Assembly (NCBI GenBank): GCA_028690665.1
Contig: JAQVAV010000006.1
Span: 124,001 to 188,000, forward strand
DNA from: Paludibacter sp.
GTDB taxonomy: Bacteria; Bacteroidota; Bacteroidia; Bacteroidales; Paludibacteraceae
Length of the DNA: 64,000 nucleotides
Direction of reading: 5' to 3'
In this document: positions 55,006 through 63,774 of the stretch, in pieces
How the letters are laid out: each line of letters starts with the position of its first letter
Numbering within the stretch: position 1 is the first letter of the stretch
Translations under genes and position numbers: made by a program
Notes under the pieces: model-generated
The model's database searches: none
The model's input: only the letters and a program-made list of their open reading frames with translations
Told to the model about the DNA's origin: nothing

Positions 55006-56037
55006 ATGAAGAGAATTGAAATAATTGAATTTTTAAAAGGATATTCTATTTTTACAATAGTTTTGTTTCATTATTTACAGACTTTCCATTGGCAAAATAT
55101 CGCCGGAAAATTAATTTTTTTCGGAGGAACGGGTGTTCATTTATTTATATTTTTGTCTGGATTTGGATTATACTATTCCCATTTACATAAACAACTGAAT
55201 TTCAGTGCATTTATTAAGAAGAGAATGTCCAAGGTATATTATCCGTACATTATAATTGTAATAATATCAGCGTTAATATCATTATTTATTCCGATATATA
55301 AAAATTCATGGTACGCTTTAGGAGGACATATATTTTTATATAAAATGTTTGATGAGTCCATTATCGGGTCTTACGGTTATCCTTTGTGGTTTATTTCTAT
55401 GATAATTCAATTTTATTTAGCATTTTATTTAATTTTGAAGCTTCGAAAAATAACTGGGGAAAAATATTTTTTTATTGTCAGTTTTATCATCAGCTTGTTG
55501 TGGACAATAATAATTATTGTAACCAATAAAGATATTTACAGAGTATGGAATAGCTTTTTTCTTAAATATCTGTGGGAGTTTGCTTTGGGAATGATACTGG
55601 CAGAAACATATTATAATAATGAATATAAATTAAATTTAACAATTAAGCGTTATTATTTTCTTTTGATTGGTATTGCTAATTGTATACTGTACGCATTTTT
55701 GGCATTGAAAGCCGGCGTAACAGGTAAGATGTTGAACGATGTCCCTGCTTTGATAGGTTATTCTTCCATTGCAGTATGGATATATTTGTTGCGAATAAAA
55801 CCATTGAACAGCGGATTAAAGTACATAGGAAAGATTTCGTATGCATTTTATCTTTTACATACTTTGGTTTTATTGCTGGTAGCTCATTATTGTGGAGAGA
55901 TTTACAGGCCGCTTCTTCTGACAATCTCTTTGTTATTAAGTATATTAATCGCTAATTATTATCAGAAATTTATAGCTTATATTTCTGTAACATATATGAA
56001 AATAAAACAAAAAGAAACATATAACAATCAAAAATAA
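55006..56037 (+). CDS. Membrane acyltransferase (acyltransferase-3 family)
   Basis: A 343-residue protein with about 10 membrane helices. KRIEIIEFLKGYSIFTIVLFHYLQTF at the N-terminus contains the conserved His of the family, and GGTGVHLFIFLSGFGLYYS is its second hallmark. It likely O-acetylates or succinylates the polysaccharide. It starts 13 bases after the polymerase stop. The C-terminal 20 residues are basic and cytosolic. It is a complete homologue of the family member truncated at the left edge. Confidence 0.85.
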   Translation: MKRIEIIEFLKGYSIFTIVLFHYLQTFHWQNIAGKLIFFGGTGVHLFIFLSGFGLYYSHLHKQLNFSAFIKKRMSKVYYPYIIIVIISALISLFIPIYKNSWYALGGHIFLYKMFDESIIGSYGYPLWFISMIIQFYLAFYLILKLRKITGEKYFFIVSFIISLLWTIIIIVTNKDIYRVWNSFFLKYLWEFALGMILAETYYNNEYKLNLTIKRYYFLLIGIANCILYAFLALKAGVTGKMLNDVPALIGYSSIAVWIYLLRIKPLNSGLKYIGKISYAFYLLHTLVLLLVAHYCGEIYRPLLLTISLLLSILIANYYQKFIAYISVTYMKIKQKETYNNQK

Positions 56038-56043
56038 AAAATT

Positions 56044-57372
56044 ATGAATATTTCAATTGTAGGGACAGGTTATGTCGGATTGGTTTCAGGGGCATGTTTA
56101 GCCGAAACCGGAGCTGTGGTTAATTGCATTGATGTAAACCAGGCAAAGATTGATAATCTGAATAATGGCCTAATGCCTATTTATGAACCGGGGCTTGAAG
56201 ATATTGTCAAACGTAATGTTCAAAAAGAAAGATTATTCTTTAAAACAAAGCTTGCTGAGGTCGTGAATGACAGTGATGCCATTTTTATTGCAGTTGGAAC
56301 TCCTCCTGACGAAGATGGAAGTGCTGATTTGAAATATGTACTTGGTGTTGCGCGTGAAATCGGGCAGCATTTGAATAATTACACTGTAGTTGTTACAAAG
56401 AGCACTGTGCCTGTGGGTACTGCCAGTAAAGTGAAAGCGGCTATTCAGGATGAACTTGATAAAAGAGGCGTACAGGTAGAGTTTGATGTAGCTTCTAATC
56501 CTGAATTTCTTAAAGAAGGGAATGCTGTGGATGATTTTTTGAAACCCGACAGGATTGTAGTCGGTGTTGAAACAGAAAAAGCGGAAAAAGTGCTTAAACG
56601 GCTTTATAAACCATTTGTACTGAACAATCATCCGATTATTGTTATGGATATTACTTCTTCGGAAATGACAAAATATGCCGCTAATTCAATGTTAGCTACA
56701 AAAATCAGTTTTATTAATGACATCGCTAATTTGTGTGAAATAGTCGGAGCAGACATTAATTTGGTGAGAAAAGGTATAGGGTCTGATACCCGGATTGGGT
56801 ATAAATTTCTTTATCCGGGAGCAGGATATGGAGGTTCCTGTTTTCCGAAAGATGTGCAGGCTTTAATCAAAACAGCCAAAGAATATGATTATGAACTGAA
56901 GGTGCTGCAAGCGGTGGAAACTGTAAATAAATACCAGAAAACGGTGTTATACAATAAAATATTTAGTCATTTCAAAGGAGATCTGAAAGGAAAAACAATT
57001 GCGTTGTGGGGACTTTCGTTTAAACCTGAAACTGACGACATGCGCGAAGCTCCAGCTTTGGTGCTAATCGATAAACTTTTGGAAAAAGGTGCAATTGTAA
57101 ATGCTTATGATCCGATTGCAATGCATGAAGCTGAACGTATTATAGGTGCGAAAGTAAAATACTGCAAAGATATGTACGAGGCTTTGATCGGAGCAGATGC
57201 CTTGGCAATTGTTACTGAATGGAGTGAATTCCGCCTTCCAAACTTTAAGGTAATGGCAAAACTAATGCAGGAGAAAGTTGTATTTGACGGAAGAAATATT
57301 TTGGATGTTGAACAGCTTGTAGAATTTGGATTTGCTTATTACAGTATTGGTAAGAAACCGGTAAATTTATAA
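56044..57372 (+). CDS. ugd: UDP-glucose/UDP-sugar 6-dehydrogenase
   Basis: A 442-residue cytosolic NAD-dependent enzyme that oxidises UDP-glucose to UDP-glucuronate. The Rossmann motif is GTGYVGLVSGACLAE near the N-terminus, TKSTVPVGT is the middle motif, NPEFLKEGNAVDDF follows, and the catalytic Cys is C266 in GYGGSCFPKD. The C-domain has SFKPETDDMREAP. All active-site motifs are present, so it should be active; Ugd rather than another nucleotide-sugar dehydrogenase is the best guess. It suggests uronic acids in the product. A terminator-like hairpin follows its stop. Confidence 0.9.
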   Translation: MNISIVGTGYVGLVSGACLAETGAVVNCIDVNQAKIDNLNNGLMPIYEPGLEDIVKRNVQKERLFFKTKLAEVVNDSDAIFIAVGTPPDEDGSADLKYVLGVAREIGQHLNNYTVVVTKSTVPVGTASKVKAAIQDELDKRGVQVEFDVASNPEFLKEGNAVDDFLKPDRIVVGVETEKAEKVLKRLYKPFVLNNHPIIVMDITSSEMTKYAANSMLATKISFINDIANLCEIVGADINLVRKGIGSDTRIGYKFLYPGAGYGGSCFPKDVQALIKTAKEYDYELKVLQAVETVNKYQKTVLYNKIFSHFKGDLKGKTIALWGLSFKPETDDMREAPALVLIDKLLEKGAIVNAYDPIAMHEAERIIGAKVKYCKDMYEALIGADALAIVTEWSEFRLPNFKVMAKLMQEKVVFDGRNILDVEQLVEFGFAYYSIGKKPVNL

Positions 57373-57384
57373 AGAATCAGAAAT

Positions 57385-57423
57385 CAATATCAGTTTTTTA
57401 CTATATACTGATATTGGTTTTTT
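57385..57423 (+). terminator. Intra-operon terminator after ugd
   Basis: CAATATCAG (57385-57393) and CTGATATTG (57408-57416) form a 9-bp perfect stem with a 14-base loop, followed by six T (57418-57423). The next gene starts 17 bases further on, at 57440, so the terminator lies in front of the distal part of the operon. Confidence 0.7.
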
Positions 57424-57439
57424 ATTATTTGACAGTTAT

Positions 57440-58636
57440 ATGATTATTTCAATAATTACTATATTACAATTGTTTCTTTTAATCATTTTAGGACTGGCAA
57501 TTATCTATATTTTTATTTTTGCTTTTGCCGGTTTGTTTTATAAGGAAATGATTTTATCTGAAGCTTTATTGAACAGAAAAATGGCCGTCTTGATTCCCGG
57601 TTATAAAGAAGATGCCGTAATTCTGGAAGTTGTCGATGAGGCCCTGAAGCAAAGTTATGCTTCGGAAAATTATGATGTAGTAGTTATTGCCGATTCTTTT
57701 CAATCTGACACTTTGGAATTATTGAAAAAATTACCGGTAAAACTTATTGAAGTTAGTTTTGATAAGAGTACCAAATCCAAAGCACTCAATAAAGCTATGT
57801 CGCAATTGCCGGATATTTATGATATTGCTGTTATTCTGGATGCTGATAATTTGATGGCTCCGGATTTTTTGGAAAAGATCAATAAATCCTTTGAAAAAAA
57901 TATTATCGCCGTTCAGGGGCATCGGGTAGCCAAAAATTTAAATAACGGTTTGGCTGTGTTGGATGCTGTAAGTGAGGAAATTAATAATCATATTTTCAGA
58001 AAGGGACACAGGGCTTTAGGTTTGTCTTCCGCAATTATCGGGTCGGGAATGGCCTTCAGGTACGACTATTTTAAGACAATGATGAGTGATGTTAAAGCCA
58101 TTGGCGGTTTTGACAAGGAAATTGAACTGAAAATGCTCAGTGAGAAACAGAAAATTGAATACCTGAATGAAGCTTTGGTATACGATGAGAAGGTACACAA
58201 AGCCGAAGCCTTCACTAATCAACGAAGACGCTGGCTTTCGGCTCAGATTCATTATTTTCAAAAAGATATAGGCAAAGCTGTAACAGAACTGATAATTCAT
58301 GGAAATGTTGATTATTTTGACAAGGCAATGCAATTTATCCAACCTCCGAGAATTCTTCTGTTAGGTATTTCAGTGCTTGGAATGGTTTTATTTGTCCTTA
58401 TAAATTATTGGTTGAATATTCAGCCAATATACTCTTCTGCATGGATCATTGAGTGCACTTTGTGCATTTTGGCTCTGTTAATGTCGGTGCCGGCTTCTTA
58501 TTACGATAAAAAAACTTTTTGGGCTTTATTGGAACTTCCTAAAGGTATGTTGCTAATGTTGAGTTCTCTTTTGAAAATAAAAGGAGCGAACAAACAGTTT
58601 TTACATACACAGCACGGAACAAATAACAATAAATAG
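57440..58636 (+). CDS. Membrane-bound glycosyltransferase family 2
   Basis: A 398-residue processive-type GT2. Helix 1 lies at about 8-32. MAVLIPGYKEDAVI, then DADNLM at about 134-139 for the metal site, GSGMAFR, and QRRRW (the QxxRW motif of processive enzymes such as NodC and cellulose/hyaluronan synthases) are visible. Two or three helices close the C-terminus. It could extend a chain or add the first sugars at the membrane. The gene follows the internal terminator, so it may be expressed at a lower level or from another start. It is 10 bases before the next gene. Confidence 0.84.
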   Translation: MIISIITILQLFLLIILGLAIIYIFIFAFAGLFYKEMILSEALLNRKMAVLIPGYKEDAVILEVVDEALKQSYASENYDVVVIADSFQSDTLELLKKLPVKLIEVSFDKSTKSKALNKAMSQLPDIYDIAVILDADNLMAPDFLEKINKSFEKNIIAVQGHRVAKNLNNGLAVLDAVSEEINNHIFRKGHRALGLSSAIIGSGMAFRYDYFKTMMSDVKAIGGFDKEIELKMLSEKQKIEYLNEALVYDEKVHKAEAFTNQRRRWLSAQIHYFQKDIGKAVTELIIHGNVDYFDKAMQFIQPPRILLLGISVLGMVLFVLINYWLNIQPIYSSAWIIECTLCILALLMSVPASYYDKKTFWALLELPKGMLLMLSSLLKIKGANKQFLHTQHGTNNNK

Positions 58637-58646
58637 TTTAATTGGC

Positions 58647-60428
58647 ATGCAAAAAATAAAATCATTTAATTTTACAACATCAGCTTTTCAAAAGAGTGAT
58701 TATTCAGCACTGAATGAGTTCCAACTAACCGAAGTGGGAGCTGATAAAATGTTTCTGAATGGTCGCTTATATAATATATCTGCTGCCGAACTACTAAACA
58801 GTTATCAGGTAGAAGGTATTCGGGCATTGAAAAAAGTCGATGGCGATTTTACTTTATTTGTAATTAGTTCTCAAAAAATTGTCATTGTTCGTGATCGCCA
58901 TGGAGTCGGAGCGCAGGTTTTTTATAACCGGGATTTTATTACGTCTAATTTGTCAGACTTTACAAAGCTTGAAAATTTTGAATGTAAACCTAACATAGAA
59001 GCGTTGTTTACTTTTATGAGTATCGGATATATTCCGGCTCCAATGTCCTCTCTCGAAGGCGTAAAAAAATTGCCCGCAGGACATTGTCTGACGATTGAAA
59101 ATGGGCAAACTACTGTAACCGATCTTTTCCCGTCTACAGAATATTTTGCCCGAAATAACACTTGTAAACTGGCATTGGATGAAGCGGTGGTTGAATACGA
59201 GCGTTTACACAAGAAGGCTATCAGTCAGCGAATCGAGAATGCGTCGAAGGTAGGACTTCTGCTTAGCGGAGGATATGATTCGGGAGGAAATATTTCCGCA
59301 TTGCGAGATGTGTATGATGACTCAATTACCTCTTATTCAATTGGTTTTAAAAACAATCAATGGACCGAACTTCCTTTGGCAAAATTACTTTCGGAAAAGT
59401 ATGGCAGCAAACATTATGAGTATGAGATAGACGGTTCTGAGATTATGAATTTGCCGCAAATTTTGTCAGTTACCGGAGATCCTTTTCAGGAAGGCGGATT
59501 GTTGGTAAACTATACAGCAATGGAACTTGTCCGGCAAAGTGGTGAGGAGCCTGATGTAATACTCGGAGGTGATGGTAACGATCAACATTTCGGAACTTCT
59601 GGCAAAGAATTGGCTTTACACTGGAAAATGAAACAAAAGAGATTGCAGCCTTTTCAAAAAATGTTTGATTATGTCGGAAATCTGGGCGTGTTCAATAAAG
59701 ATAATATCCTGTTTCGTACTGAATTTCATAACCGGAAAATACTGTATATTCAGCAGAGTGATATTTTTGGATTTACGCCATACGAGATTAATAAATTAAA
59801 TTCTACAGGATTGAAAATAGATGGTTTTGAATATCTGAAATCTCATCCTGAAAAATTTGAGAATTTTGATGCATTCTTTTTCAACCGGAATTTGAATATT
59901 GATATAAAACAGGTTATTAATGAAGTAATTTTATATAAATCTTCCCGAATGGCGGAATTGTTTGACAATTGTATGACATTTCCGTATATGAGTACTGATT
60001 TGTATGAGTTTTTGAGCACCTTGCCTGTTGATTATAAATGCCATGGAACGTTCGATAAATTAAGCAGTGGACAGGGAGTTTCTAAATATCTTCATAAAGA
60101 ATATCTGAAATCAAAATTGCCGACAGAGATAACTGATCGTAAAAAACAGGGCGGTTTTGCTCCATTACCAATTTTTTTGAGAGATGATAAGCAACGGAAA
60201 ATGTTGTTTTCGTATTTGAGAAAGTCGGATATGGTAAAACTTTTATTTAAGGCTCACGGAATAGATAAACTCCTGAATCATTATGAGAATTCTTTAAAAT
60301 CGAAACCTTATTGGTTCTGGTTTCAGCAGGTAAAATCAAATCAAATTATAAATTTACTGACTGTTGCTGTTTGGTGGGACATGGTTATCAATAAAAAAAA
60401 TATATCTTCAATGAATGAATTGGTTTGA
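58647..60428 (+). CDS. Asparagine-synthetase-like amidotransferase without catalytic Cys
   Basis: A 593-residue protein related to AsnB. The N-terminal half resembles the Ntn glutaminase domain (ALKKVDGDFTLFVI, VRDRHGVGAQVFY, ALFTFMSIGYIPAP), but the essential Cys directly after the start Met is missing: the protein begins MQKIKSFNF. The synthetase half has the PP-loop SGGYDSGG at 207-214, and ILGGDGNDQHFG. It should bind ATP and adenylate an acid, then use ammonia or another amine. In a polysaccharide operon with ugd, amidation of uronic acids is a reasonable guess, but only inference. Confidence 0.8.
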   Translation: MQKIKSFNFTTSAFQKSDYSALNEFQLTEVGADKMFLNGRLYNISAAELLNSYQVEGIRALKKVDGDFTLFVISSQKIVIVRDRHGVGAQVFYNRDFITSNLSDFTKLENFECKPNIEALFTFMSIGYIPAPMSSLEGVKKLPAGHCLTIENGQTTVTDLFPSTEYFARNNTCKLALDEAVVEYERLHKKAISQRIENASKVGLLLSGGYDSGGNISALRDVYDDSITSYSIGFKNNQWTELPLAKLLSEKYGSKHYEYEIDGSEIMNLPQILSVTGDPFQEGGLLVNYTAMELVRQSGEEPDVILGGDGNDQHFGTSGKELALHWKMKQKRLQPFQKMFDYVGNLGVFNKDNILFRTEFHNRKILYIQQSDIFGFTPYEINKLNSTGLKIDGFEYLKSHPEKFENFDAFFFNRNLNIDIKQVINEVILYKSSRMAELFDNCMTFPYMSTDLYEFLSTLPVDYKCHGTFDKLSSGQGVSKYLHKEYLKSKLPTEITDRKKQGGFAPLPIFLRDDKQRKMLFSYLRKSDMVKLLFKAHGIDKLLNHYENSLKSKPYWFWFQQVKSNQIINLLTVAVWWDMVINKKNISSMNELV

Positions 60429-60464
60429 TAAATAAGATTTTCGTAAACTTAAAAACTGTTGAAT

Positions 60465-61616
60465 ATGAAGATTGGCATTGAAGGACAAAGACTTTACCGA
60501 AAAAAGAAACACGGTATGGACATGGTGGCGTTGGAGTTGATTAAGAATCTTCAGAAAATAGACCATGACAATGAATATGTGATTTTTGTGAAACCGGATG
60601 AGGATAGAGGCTGTATACCGGAAGCTGCCAATTTCAAAATAGTGGAATTAAAAGGAGGCCCTTATCCTCTTTGGGAACAAGTAGCTTTACCGAGAGCTGC
60701 AGAACAGGAGGCTTGCGAATTACTTCATTGTACCAGCAATACTGGCCCTGTAAAATGCAACGTACCTTTGATTACGACTCTTCATGATATTATTTATCTC
60801 GAAAGTATCAGCCTGTTCAAAAAATCCGGAACATGGTATCAGAAGTTCGGCAACATGTATCGTCGGTGGATTGTACCTCCGGTAGTGCATAAAAGTGTGA
60901 AAGTAGTTACGGTTTCTGAGTTTGAAAAGAAACGCATTCGTGATTTTATGGGACTTGGTGATAATCTCGTTGCCATATACAACGGAGTGGGAGAGCATTT
61001 TCGAAAAATTGACGATCAAACTATGCTTGATGCAGCAAAATCCAAATATAATTTACCTGACAATTTTATATTTTTTTTAGGAAATACAGATCCTAAAAAA
61101 AACACTCCCAATGTACTGAGAGCTTTTGCCGATTTTAATGCAAATTCAGATATTCAGTATAAATTAGTGATGCTGGATTATGAAGAGAATGCTTTACAGC
61201 AGGTACTGAGTGATATTGGACACTCTGAAATCCGGAAAGATATAGTTATGACAGGGTATGTACCTAATGCCGAATTACCGGCTATTGTCAACCTGTGCAA
61301 GGTTTTTCTGTATCCGTCATTGCGTGAGAGTTTTGGAATTCCTATTCTCGAAGGAATGGCCTGTGGAGTTCCGGTAATTACTTCAAATACGTCTTCTATG
61401 CCGGAAATTGCCGGAGATGCAGCTTTGTTAGTCGATCCGGCAAGCACTGTTGGAATTACAGTGGCTATCCGAAAAGTGCTGACGGATGATAACCTGAATA
61501 AATCGTTGCGGGAAAAAGGGTTGAAACAGGCTCAGAAATTTTCATGGAAAATTATGGCTGAAAATTATTTAAAGCTCTATAAAGAAATAATTTCGGCAAA
61601 AGGAAATGAGGAATGA
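60465..61616 (+). CDS. GT4 glycosyltransferase
   Basis: A 383-residue GT-B enzyme. MKIGIEGQRLYRKKKHGMDMVALELI is a typical GT4 start; the in-frame TTG at 60459 is ignored. The C-domain has NFIFFLGNTDPKKN, MTGYVPNAELPAIVNLCKVFLYPS and RESFGIPILEGMACGVPVITSN with the E-x7-E pair. It is likely retaining. Its stop overlaps the next ATG by four bases. The sugar transferred is not known. Confidence 0.87.
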   Translation: MKIGIEGQRLYRKKKHGMDMVALELIKNLQKIDHDNEYVIFVKPDEDRGCIPEAANFKIVELKGGPYPLWEQVALPRAAEQEACELLHCTSNTGPVKCNVPLITTLHDIIYLESISLFKKSGTWYQKFGNMYRRWIVPPVVHKSVKVVTVSEFEKKRIRDFMGLGDNLVAIYNGVGEHFRKIDDQTMLDAAKSKYNLPDNFIFFLGNTDPKKNTPNVLRAFADFNANSDIQYKLVMLDYEENALQQVLSDIGHSEIRKDIVMTGYVPNAELPAIVNLCKVFLYPSLRESFGIPILEGMACGVPVITSNTSSMPEIAGDAALLVDPASTVGITVAIRKVLTDDNLNKSLREKGLKQAQKFSWKIMAENYLKLYKEIISAKGNEE

Positions 61617-62791
61617 TTAAAGAACAAAACATTGTTTGCATAGCTAATACGAGTTGGTTTGGTAATTATGCCAAATCAACAGTTCAGATTTTGGAGCGTC
61701 TTGCAAAATACAATAAGGTTTTGTTTGTAGAATATCCTTATACGATAAAAGATGTTTTGGCTACCTGGCAGGGAAAGCAAAATGCTCCGGTAGTGCGCAT
61801 GCTGGGTTTTGACGATCGTTTGAAACAAATTGAAACAAACTCCGGAAGCAAAGTTTGGAATTTAGTTGTTCCACCGGGATTGCCCTTGTATTTTCTGAAA
61901 AATGAATCTGTTTTTAATTTATTATTCAGGTTTAATATATTTATATATAGAAAAATACTGAAGAAATATATCAAAAAACTACAGATGGACTCTCCCTTGG
62001 TAATTACCGCCTACAATCCATTTTATGGTTTGTCATTGCTTCACAAACTGAACGAAAAAGCGCACATATATTATTGTTATGATGGTGTAGAATCCGGATA
62101 TTTTGGAAAACGGATTTTTGATTTTGAAGATAAGTTTTCGGCTCAGGTTCAGGCTGTTATTACAACGTCGGATTTTCTGAATAGTCAAAAGCTGAAACTA
62201 AATAAGAATAGTTTTGTTGTAAAAAACGGAGTAGATTTTCCTGTTTTTGTGAAATCAGCTAAAAAGGTCGTCAGTACCCGGAAACGAAAGAAAGTGGGAT
62301 TCATTGGCAGTCTTGATCCACGTTTTGATATCGAAACTGTTGAATTTGCTGTCAGGAACTTACCCGGTTTTGATTTTGAGTTTATTGGGGATATGCGGAA
62401 TGAAGTTTTGAAATCAAGATTGAGCAATTATCCCAATATCAGTTTTGGCGATCCGGTAAAACCTAATGATGTTCCTGCATTGATGGCAGGATGTGATGTC
62501 GGAATTATTCCGTATATTATGAATGAGGTGAATAGAAATATTTATCCATTGAAAATAAATGAATACCTTTCGGTCGGTGTGCCGGTTGTTATGAACGCTT
62601 TTGCTACGCTTCCCGAGTTTGATGGAATGGTTTCCGTAGCCAGAAATAAAAGCGAATTTGTGGAAAAAATTCAATGGGAAATCATCCATGATTCGGAGGA
62701 AAAAATCAAACAAAGAATAGATTTTGCTTCCGGTAATTCGTGGGATGCCCGTACTGAAAATTTTAGTGAAATACTCGAAAAATTTATTTAA
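61613..62791 (+). CDS. GT-B glycosyltransferase (TuaH-like)
   Basis: A 392-residue protein. MIKEQNIVCIANTSWFGNYAKSTVQILERLAKYNKVLFVEYP and YYCYDGVESGYFG are reminiscent of the TuaH-type group found in teichuronic-acid and EPS clusters. The C-domain shows KVGFIGSLDPRFDIETV and MNEVNRNIYPLKINEYLSVGVPVV, with the acidic residue in KINEYLSVG at the donor site. It is cytosolic or membrane-associated. Start overlaps the previous gene by ATGA. Specificity is unknown. Confidence 0.78.
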   Translation: MIKEQNIVCIANTSWFGNYAKSTVQILERLAKYNKVLFVEYPYTIKDVLATWQGKQNAPVVRMLGFDDRLKQIETNSGSKVWNLVVPPGLPLYFLKNESVFNLLFRFNIFIYRKILKKYIKKLQMDSPLVITAYNPFYGLSLLHKLNEKAHIYYCYDGVESGYFGKRIFDFEDKFSAQVQAVITTSDFLNSQKLKLNKNSFVVKNGVDFPVFVKSAKKVVSTRKRKKVGFIGSLDPRFDIETVEFAVRNLPGFDFEFIGDMRNEVLKSRLSNYPNISFGDPVKPNDVPALMAGCDVGIIPYIMNEVNRNIYPLKINEYLSVGVPVVMNAFATLPEFDGMVSVARNKSEFVEKIQWEIIHDSEEKIKQRIDFASGNSWDARTENFSEILEKFI

Positions 62792-62838
62792 TTATAAATT
62801 TATATTTAGTAATATAAATATCAATAAATTAAAAAGTT

Positions 62839-63774
62839 ATGTATTATAGAAACGTTGCGGATATGAACCGGATAATTATCAAACGCTTGTGCATTTTGCC
62901 TCGCGATTTTGATCTTATTGTTGGTATTCCACGTAGCGGTATGCTACCGGCCAATCTTCTGGCTTTATATCTCAGCAAACCATTTACCGATATAGATTCT
63001 TTCCGGAACGGACATATTTACAAAGCTGGAGAGCGGGGACAATTTATCGACGTAAAAAAATTTAAAAAAATTCTTGTTGTTGATGATAGTATTGCCTCCG
63101 GTTCGGCCATGAATAAGGCCAAAGAACAGATTAAAGAGGTCGGGGAGGATTTTGAAATCAGTTTTTGTGCGGTTTATGTAATTCCGGGAAAAGAGAAAAT
63201 GGTGGATTATTATTTTGAAGTTGTTCCTCTGCCGAGATATTTTCAGTGGAATATATTGAATCATACAATTTTAGAAAAATCCTGTTTTGATATTGACGGA
63301 GTGCTATGTGTAGATCCCACAGAAGAACAAAATGATGATGGCCCGAAATATATTGATTTTATTTTAAATGCAGCTCCTTTGTATATTCCTACCAGCCAGA
63401 TAGGAACATTGGTAACTTCAAGACTCGAAAAATATCGAAAGGAAACTGAAACGTGGTTGAAAAAGAATAACGTAAAATATAAAAAGCTTGTTATGCTTGA
63501 TTTGCCGGATAAGGAAGCTCGTCAGAAAGCAAATAACCATGCTTCGCACAAATCAACTACATATAAATCAAGTGAATATGCGTTATTTTTTGAAAGTTCG
63601 TTAAATCAGGCAATTGAAATAAATCATATAACCAAAAAACCGGTATTTTGTACGGAAACTTTTGAAATGATTTATAATGACCAGTCTGTTATATATAATC
63701 TGAAGAGTGGAAAATATTTTCCGGGATTGAAAAATCTGGCGTTGAAACTCAGAAACAAACTCAGAAACAGATGA
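62839..63774 (+). CDS. Phosphoribosyltransferase-HAD phosphatase fusion
   Basis: A 311-residue protein in two parts. Residues about 1-135 are a type I phosphoribosyltransferase: LIVGIPRSGMLPANLLA and the PRPP loop VVDDSIASGSAM at 80-91. From residue about 145 a HAD phosphatase domain begins with CFDIDGVLC (D151, D153), then TLVTSRLEKYRKETETWL as motif II. It could move phosphoribose from PRPP and remove the phosphate, leaving ribose on a sugar chain. This route to ribofuranose in surface polysaccharides is known in principle, and I infer it here from the fusion and the context. Cytosolic; it overlaps the next gene by ATGA. A nucleotide-salvage role is the alternative. Confidence 0.72.
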   Translation: MYYRNVADMNRIIIKRLCILPRDFDLIVGIPRSGMLPANLLALYLSKPFTDIDSFRNGHIYKAGERGQFIDVKKFKKILVVDDSIASGSAMNKAKEQIKEVGEDFEISFCAVYVIPGKEKMVDYYFEVVPLPRYFQWNILNHTILEKSCFDIDGVLCVDPTEEQNDDGPKYIDFILNAAPLYIPTSQIGTLVTSRLEKYRKETETWLKKNNVKYKKLVMLDLPDKEARQKANNHASHKSTTYKSSEYALFFESSLNQAIEINHITKKPVFCTETFEMIYNDQSVIYNLKSGKYFPGLKNLALKLRNKLRNR

